In this document: one piece after another, positions 57,397 through 64,000 of the stretch
How positions within the stretch are numbered: the stretch's first letter is position 1
How the letters are laid out: each line of letters opens with the position of its first letter
From: Burhinus oedicnemus
Taxonomy: Eukaryota > Chordata > Aves > Charadriiformes > Burhinidae
DNA length: 64,000 nt
Assembly: GCA_008921705.1 (NCBI GenBank)
Contig: VFFE01009164.1
Span: 3,028,785-3,092,784 of the forward strand
Direction of reading: 5' to 3'
Notes under the pieces: model-generated
Told to the model about the DNA's origin: nothing
The model's database searches: none
What the model saw: only the letters and a program-made list of their open reading frames with translations
Made by a program: the position numbers and the translations under genes

Positions 57397-58531
57397 TGGA
57401 CTTCTGCAAAGCATTTGTCACTGTCCCACATGATATCTTTGTCTCTAAATTGGAGAGACATAGATTTAACTGATGAATCACTTGGTGGATAAGGAATTGA
57501 CTGGATGATCACACTCAAAGAGTTGTAGTCAACAGCTCGATGTCCAAGTGGAGACAGTGACGAGTGGCATTCCTCAGGGGTTGGTATTGAGACTGGCGTT
57601 GTTCAACATCTTTGTTGGCAACATGGACAGTGGGATTGAGTGCACCCTCAGCAAGTTTGCCAAGCTGTGTGGTGCGTTCAACACACTGGAGGGAAGGGAT
57701 GCCATCCAGAGGGACCTTGACGGGCTTGAGAGATGGGCCCGTGTGAACCTCCTGAAGTTCAACAAGGCCAAGTGCAAGGTTCTGCATGTGGGTCAGGGTA
57801 ATCCCAAGCACAAATACAGGCTGGGCAGGGAATGGATCAAGACCAGCCCTGAGGAGAGGGACTTGGAGGTGTTGGTGGATAAGAAGCTCAACAAGAGCTG
57901 GCAATGTGCTCTTGGAGCCCAGAAGGCCAACCGTATCCTGGGCTGCATCAAAAGAATTGCAGCCAGCAGGTGGAGGGAGGTGATTTTTCCCCTCTGCTCT
58001 CGTGAGACCCCACCTGGAGTACTGCATCCGACTCTGGAGCCCTCAGCACAGGAAGGACATTGACCTCTTGGAGAGGGTCCAGACGAGGGCCACAGAAATG
58101 ATCAGAGGGCTGGAGCATCTCTCCTGTGAAGATAGGCTGAGAGAGTTGGGGTTGTTCAGCCTGGAGAAGAGAAAGCTCCGGGGAGACCTTATAGCAGCCT
58201 TCCAGTACCTGAAAGGGGCCTACAAGAAAGCTGGGGAGGGACTTTTTACAAGGGCATGTAGTGATAGGATGAGGGGCAATGGCTTCAAACTGGAAGAGGG
58301 TAGATTTAGATTAGATCTCAGGAAGAACTTCTTCACTGTGAGGGTGGTGAGGCATTGGAACAGGTTGCCCAGAGAAGTTGCGGGTACCCCATCCCTGGAA
58401 GTGTTCAAGGCCAGGTTGGATGGGGCTTTGAGCAACTAGGTCTAGTGGGAGGTATCCATGCCCATGGCAGGGGGTTTCTAATTAGATGATCTTTAAGGTC
58501 ACGTCCAACCCAAAACATTCTATGATTTTAT
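57397..58531 (+). mobile_element. CR1 LINE, longest copy (about 1.1 kb)
   Basis: CR1 ORF2 from inside the reverse-transcriptase palm to the 3' end. It shows DFCKAFVTVPHDIFVSKLER, then the frame at 57548-58063 with [20 protein letters not shown] and [20 protein letters not shown], then the frame at 58002-58439 with [20 protein letters not shown] and [20 protein letters not shown]. The DD pair expected after SKFA in the catalytic box is missing, apparently by a small deletion. A frameshift near 58000 separates the two frames. The tail has AGATGATCTTTAAGGTCACG and one ATTCTATG unit. It is inactive. Confidence 0.96.
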
Positions 58532-59154
58532 GTAAATTATCATTTTGACTCCTTGTTCTCTGAAATGCTCCCCCACCATGTTATTGATGTGTGCGCCTAG
58601 ATCCAGCCTGTGCACATCCATACATACCTAATGAGAGGGACTCAGTGCAGGTCGTGGCCACCAGACTCCCTGCAGAGTCCTTCCCCACTGACTGACAACA
58701 CTTTGGAAGTGAGTTTGGGTTTGAGTTTATGACACAGACTAATGCCCACATATCAGGTTCAGTGAAAACAGTGCTGGATAAGGATATGATCTAGCTCTGG
58801 TGATCCCTGTTTGGATTAATATTTATGGGACCTGTATCCCAGGCTTATGATTTGGGGTATGGGAAAGGAATCATGTTTTCCAGAAGCACAACAGAGCCAC
58901 ATGAATGTCAGAGGGATGAAGATAAGGCCTCAGCAGTGTTCCTGGCACTGGGAATTAGGTTTGTGTAGCTGCAGCAGAGCTCAGCGCACCCACTGCGAGG
59001 TTCAGCCTGGGGGAAGAGCCCTCCTCTGCAGCTTCAGCCACATGAGCAGGAGCCATGCCAAGGCAAGGGGCTGTTAAGTCCAACAGGACTACCTCCATAG
59101 AGGATCCCGTTGAGAAATCTGTCTCTAAAATTATCTTGACCCTCTGCCATACGC
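58532..59154. other. Unique sequence
   Basis: No gene or repeat recognised. Confidence 0.4.
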
Positions 59155-59170
59155 GCACACACACACACAC
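59155..59170. repeat. Short CA run
   Basis: Eight CA-type units following ACGCG. A minor microsatellite. Confidence 0.75.
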
Positions 59171-60388
59171 TTTTTAAAGGGAAATGAAATGAATCTTCTC
59201 TCTATCCGTCCCCTTGTGAAATATAAACAATTCCTGATGGATTGCAGCTTACACTAGTAACTGACAGCTTGCTAGCTGCTGGCATGATTACTTACAGTCT
59301 GGCAAGCACCAGACGACTGCAATGCCTACAATGTGTAATGCCTAAAACATGGTATTTTGCTGAAGATCAGATCTTCAGATCTGCTCAGTTCTCATCTAAG
59401 CAGCAAAACAACTGGCCAGAGTTGAGAGCCAGCAAATGGGAGACTGATCTCTGCTGAAAACGTGGCCCGAACTGGCATAATAAGGGGTGCAGATCTCTTC
59501 TGAAAAGTTAGTCTAAGATGTGTTGCTGAGAACTTGGGAAGCTATCCCTGAATTCACACTTGAGCAACTTGGATTTTTTCTATATGAACAGTTACATGGA
59601 CCCTGCTTACATCCCATTTCAGGGGAGATGGATGCTTTGATGGGATTCTTTTTGAGTGAGAGTCTGAAGCACAAATAGAGGACTGGCTAGGCACAGCAAA
59701 TAAAATTCCTTATTTGCTCATGTAAAAGCTGCATACAAGAAGTAGGGCACCACCATTGTATACATCTACTCTCATCCAGCTAGCAAGCTGGAGCTTATCT
59801 CCATGCCAGATAGCAAACTGGGAACCCGCTCAATTTTAAAGCATGTCCTGCCTAGTCCTGGAAAAAGCCTGTGTGGGTATAAAGGTACCCATTTGCACCA
59901 GCCATGTGGAGAAAAGCCCTAATTCAAAGAACATTTTGCAAAACAAAGGTGATTTGTGCATTCAGGTGCCCACCTCTGGCAGAGATGAGGCTGCACCAAA
60001 CCTTCACTCAGATAGCAAGCGGCTCTCTATGACCACGCAATGTGAATTCACGGGTGACACAGGAAATCATGGGAGATCCGGATTCCTTCACTTGACTAGC
60101 CTTGTGATTGCCAGACCAGACACGTGCTGAAGAGTGAGGTTTGACTGCCTGTGTCCGTGTATGTCAGATCTGTCAGTGGAAGATGCCAGACAGGCAGAGA
60201 AAAGGGCCACCACCTGAGAACATGCAATGAGCTTTTGCCCTTAGAAAGCTGAGGTGATGTGCTCTTCTGTCAACTGGGCACTAAAGTGATGACCAGGCAG
60301 TTTTCCAGCTAGCTGTCACCACCACCTCTGGGAATAGTTTGCTTCATTTTTTAGGAAAAGAAAAACCCACAAAACACACTCTTGGGGG
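59171..60388. other. Unique sequence
   Basis: No gene or repeat recognised. Confidence 0.4.
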
Positions 60389-60418
60389 AAAACAAACAAA
60401 CAAACAAACAAACAAACA
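60389..60418. repeat. AAAC microsatellite
   Basis: About seven perfect AAAC units. Confidence 0.92.
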
Positions 60419-61634
60419 GCCCACAATGTTTATGTCATGAAGCAGGGCCCCCACCTGGCCTACAAAAGGTTACAGTGCTCCAAACCAGCTTGGCAGCTGA
60501 GTTTATAACAAAGTGAAGCTGTTAAAGAAAACCAATAGCAGCTGAAGCAAGAGAAAAGGAGTGAATGGAATCTGGGGGGAAAGAAAATACATTTTCCTCT
60601 GTCTCCTGAAAAGGGGTGGGAAAGGGAGCTTGTCCTTAGTACGTGTGTAGCTTGCATTGAAGATGGGAATGAAATTCAAGATCAAGGACAGCAATTGGCT
60701 TTTCTGCTCAAGGTGACTGACCCAGAGATGTCTGTGCTTAAGATATGTCTGTTACAGAGGAAAACCGGGAGACTGAGCTGGGCAGAGTCTGCGGGTACCA
60801 GAGCTTGCACCAGATGCTGCTTTGACAGGTGGTCCGTGAGCTGCTCTGAAACCTCTGTTAAAGAAAACAGGTCTCAGAGGACACCATCAGTGCAGCACTT
60901 CTACAAGCATCACTTGCAAAGCCCCAGCTGCCCCATGCCTGTGTCGTCTCACTTCTAAGCAGAAAGATTTATTTTCTCTGTGTTCTCTATTTTGGGGTGC
61001 TTATTTACTGGCACATGGTGTCTTTTAGCAACAGGAACACATGTGGGTTGCAAAACTTTTTTAAATGGGCTGTGAGTCATCTGAACCCTTTCCGTGTGCC
61101 CTTATCATCTCCATGCACCAAAGGTCTTTCAAGCAACACAGTAGAAGTACACTAGAGGTGCCCTGTTATGCCAGCCCAGTCATCTCTCCTTTCCAACAGC
61201 CTGCATTTCACTGGGGCTTTGCAGAAAGCAACAAGAAACACTGCACTGGACAATTTAGGAACAGTTAATGAATGGAAGAATGTTCTTTCCTGCACTGGTG
61301 GTTGGTGCTTGGTGCACATCCCAAGATATGGGTGCTTTGACTCCACCATGGCAGAGAATCCAACTCACCACTGGGTTATTGCTGTCAAGCAGCAGGGCAG
61401 GCTCCGGCTGAAGGCGTCAGCTCGAATTTGAGTATGAGCACAGGCCATTTAAGGCTGGCTAGGAGAACGCCGCTCTTTGGTAAGGACTCAGTGCTGTGGT
61501 TGTGTGCCAAGCCCTGATGATGCAATTGTCTCCTAGCCCTCAGTCCTTTTGTAATCATAAGCGATTTCTGTATTGGAAACTTTCAAAATAGCTGCCTAGT
61601 TCAGACGACGTTACAAAACTTGAATGACTATTGA
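60419..61634. other. Unique sequence
   Basis: No gene or repeat recognised; short frames on both strands only. Confidence 0.4.
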
Positions 61635-61900
61635 AATCACAGGATCCTAGAAACTGAGGGAAGAACGAAACACTGTGAAATCTCCCTGTATCCCTGACAA
61701 ATACAACCTGTTCCAGAGAGGGAGATGTCACAAGCCTGTTTCTTCTAATTTTGAGTGTATTTAAACTTTTCCTAGTATCTACCCTAAATGCCTGGAGACA
61801 AATGACTCTGCCATTACCGTTCTCTGCTGTTCCAGATAAAATTATTTTTCCCTTACTAACCAGGGCAAACAGAAGCGGTTTGTGCACATGCAGGGGGCAG
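61635..61900 (-). mobile_element. Probable ancient CR1-type LINE fragment
   Basis: On the plus strand the order resembles the reverse complement of an old CR1: AATCACAGGATCCTAGAAAC (tail), then CAACCTGTTCCAGAGAG, then AACTTTTCCTAGTATCTACC and CTAAATGCC, then a segment like GATAAAATTATTTTTCCCTT. The minus-strand translation has FRVDTRKSLNTLKIRRN, comparable to the [16 protein letters not shown] block of the younger copies. Divergence is very high. Confidence 0.42.
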
Positions 61901-63801
61901 GTAGGTATGATTCCCTTCAGCACTTGTCCACAAGGATTACATTGCCCTCCATTCCTGTGCTCCAACACAGACATGTCCATGGGCTGTGTCATCCTTTCCA
62001 GCTTTATAAAAAGCAGTTGTTTTCTGTTCTTTCCTTTCTATGTTTTCTGAAATTGGGCATTGCCATTTCTAAGCAACATGGTTTTCATAAGCAAGGTACA
62101 TGAACCTGGTTAGTGGCCATCTTAATATTCTTTCCTCTTTACAAAGGGGGATAATTAGCAAAGCTTTTAAGTCAGGAGCATGCAATTTTTCTTGATCCCT
62201 GCATCAGAACTGCATTTCTGGTAGAGCAGGGACAGGAGTCTTTAATGGATTGCCATGGCAGCCTGAACACCTGACTGACTGTGTTTCATTTCTGGCTCTA
62301 ATCTGACCTCTTAATTTTGGCCTGAATTTATAAAAACAAAAACAAAACCAAGTAAAACGCTAAAAAGGCCTAAACCTCATTTAGTGCTGAGGGGAAAAAA
62401 GTTATTTCAGCTCAAACTGGTGGTAGCTGCAACTGATTACCTGCATCCTTTTACAAAAGAGGCACCATTTTGAGTGAGGATGCTACAGTGTGAAGTCATT
62501 AAACTTCTTCTTTGTCAGCTTCCAGGTTTGACTGCACTTTCCAGTACCTCTGCCTACACTTTTCCAAGAGGTCCCTTACTGTGTCCTCCCCTGAGGACTC
62601 CTACCTGGGACATGGGATCCTCAAACACTCACGGAGCTGCCACATCCTATTTTGGCAGCTGAGCTACTGGAAGGTAGAGACCATTTCTGATCCTGCTGAG
62701 GTTTTGTCCTTGCCCTTCCTCTTCCACCTGTGTCAACCTCAGACTTCCAGCATGAATCATTTGAGAATAAGAGCAGCACTTGTATTATAGGTCTCGAATT
62801 GTGCCTTTCACAATTGGATCCTGGTTTGTGGATAAAATTATGGTAATTCAAGTAATATGTTACAATAAATCATGAGCCCTTATCAGTCTTCTAAAGGGGA
62901 AATGACAAAGTCAAGTGCATTTTATCAGATATATGTGACATCCCAGCATCACTTTGTCTAGCAAACTGTCAATTTGCAGCTATTGAGAACACCCTTCTAG
63001 CCTGTAATTCATAACAGCTCAAGCAGCGTGTGCTGGAGAACTTCATCTTGTCATTATTCTGTGTTTGCATCTTGTAACCTTAATCTCGCTCTCTCCAGTT
63101 ACAAATGTCCTCGTCAACAAAAGAAGTGCTGCACACACCCCCACCCGCCTTCCAGGACTACTGAGCCATGGCTGAGAAGCCACCCACTAGACTGCTCCCA
63201 TCTAAAAGCAACTTAACACGGCAGTGCCTGTGCCCTCCCTGTAGCTTCCACAATGGTGTAAGGTTGTATTAAACACAGTGCATGAAACATGCTGGCTGGA
63301 ATGCTGCTGGGGAGTATTTTGGTAGCGCCTCTATGAGTTCATCTTCATTTGTGGTTTCTTAAATTCACCATAATCCTAAAAACTGGAGGGCAACTTGACG
63401 CCTCTGCACTATTGCAAAATGCCAGCAAGTCCTGGGTAAACCAGAGCCCAGGAACTTTTGTGAGTAATGGCTGTCAAGCTCTGGCCATTGTTCTCAGTGG
63501 AGAAGAATTGTCCTTTGGTGTTTTTGAGTGTAGTGATCAAAACTGTTTTGGCTTATTGCTCAGGCTGCCAGGCCCAAGCGCAGAAACATTGCTGACACAG
63601 TCCAGGCAAACAGTGTGATAGCATTCAGCCTGGGAGAAATCCCCTTCCCGTATGGATCTTTGCAAAAGTAAGGATGCTTTTATTGTCTTGGCATTCAAAA
63701 TACACCTGGGTTGACAGGGAAAGAAAGGAGGAATGAGTACCTCTGATCTTAGCTCGGCGGGATTTGCAAAGAGCAAATCTGTGACATGAATGTGTCCTCA
63801 G
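61901..63801. other. Unique sequence
   Basis: No gene, RNA or repeat recognised. Confidence 0.4.
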
Positions 63802-63866
63802 TGCCAAACTTACCACATGCAATCTGGTGGTCAATGCACACCGTTTCCTGAGCCCAGCTTACCCAG
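63802..63866 (+). other. Exon-like segment near the window end
   Basis: A moderate acceptor (GAATGTGTCCTCAG) precedes 65 bases and a strong CCCAG/GTAAGA donor. Two frames are open, one reading AKLTTCNLVVNAHRFLSPAY. The opposite strand also carries a donor-like GTG/GTAAGT here, which shows how easily such motifs arise. Most likely a decoy. Confidence 0.1.
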
Positions 63867-64000
63867 GTAAGACTGGAGCCAGAGATCCTGCTTCTACCCT
63901 TAATGTTTCTCAGTGACAAGAGCAGCCAGATTAACATAAAGCTGCAGTGGCGGTCATGAACTTAGAGTATTGTTATTTAAACCTTAATTCAGTTACAATC

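Noticed and set aside
57548..58439. Overlapping frames as a host gene
   Set aside because: They are CR1 reverse-transcriptase remnants with a frameshift and a deleted catalytic box.
1..64000. tRNA, rRNA, CRISPR array or phage-like modules
   Set aside because: No cloverleaf-type A/B box pair, rRNA core, regularly spaced repeats or dense bacterial-style coding was seen on either strand.

Overview
The window looks like vertebrate nuclear DNA, most probably from a bird. The main evidence is at least seven clear copies of the CR1 LINE retrotransposon. They carry the CR1 3' signature (repeated ATTCTATG/ATTCTRTG octamers next to GGTTGGAAGGGACCTT-type sequence) and 3'-truncated reverse-transcriptase frames. 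Base composition is moderate, repeat density is low, CpG is depleted almost everywhere, and no bacterial-style coding is present.

I find no complete protein-coding gene, rRNA, tRNA, CRISPR array or operon. The window is best read as intergenic or deep intronic sequence. The longest open frames (about 250, 228, 223 and 206 codons) show no recognisable domain and are about as long as chance allows in 64 kb read in six frames. The exceptions are the frames inside the CR1 copies, which are retrotransposon remnants.

Layout. 1-9.5 kb: mostly unique DNA with one very old CR1-type fossil (about 3.48-3.75 kb), an old interspersed repeat (8.2 kb) and several exon-like segments. 9.5-15 kb: the most repeat-rich part, with MIR-like SINE remnants, three CR1 copies, two long TTCC tracts and a 20-base assembly gap. 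15-22 kb: largely unique. 22.3-23.9 kb: two CR1 copies facing each other tail to tail. 24-50 kb: unique DNA with scattered ancient amniote repeats, the end of a probable endogenous-retrovirus LTR (34.3-34.5 kb), a small CpG-rich patch (43.4-43.6 kb) and a 240-base pyrimidine tract (48.1-48.4 kb). 50.4-58.5 kb: a CR1 tail, an ATTTTT microsatellite and the longest CR1 copy (57.4-58.5 kb). 58.5-64 kb: unique DNA with one probable ancient CR1 fragment.

Several short segments have good splice-site pairs around an open, coding-like frame; the best are 53797-54045 (-), 38555-38641 (+) and 43499-43634 (+). Decoy exons of this kind are common in vertebrate introns, so they are reported with low confidence. 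I did not see a convincing new biological system. The observations most worth checking are the exon candidates, the CpG-rich patch, the layered ancient repeat families and the gap beside duplicated TTCC tracts.
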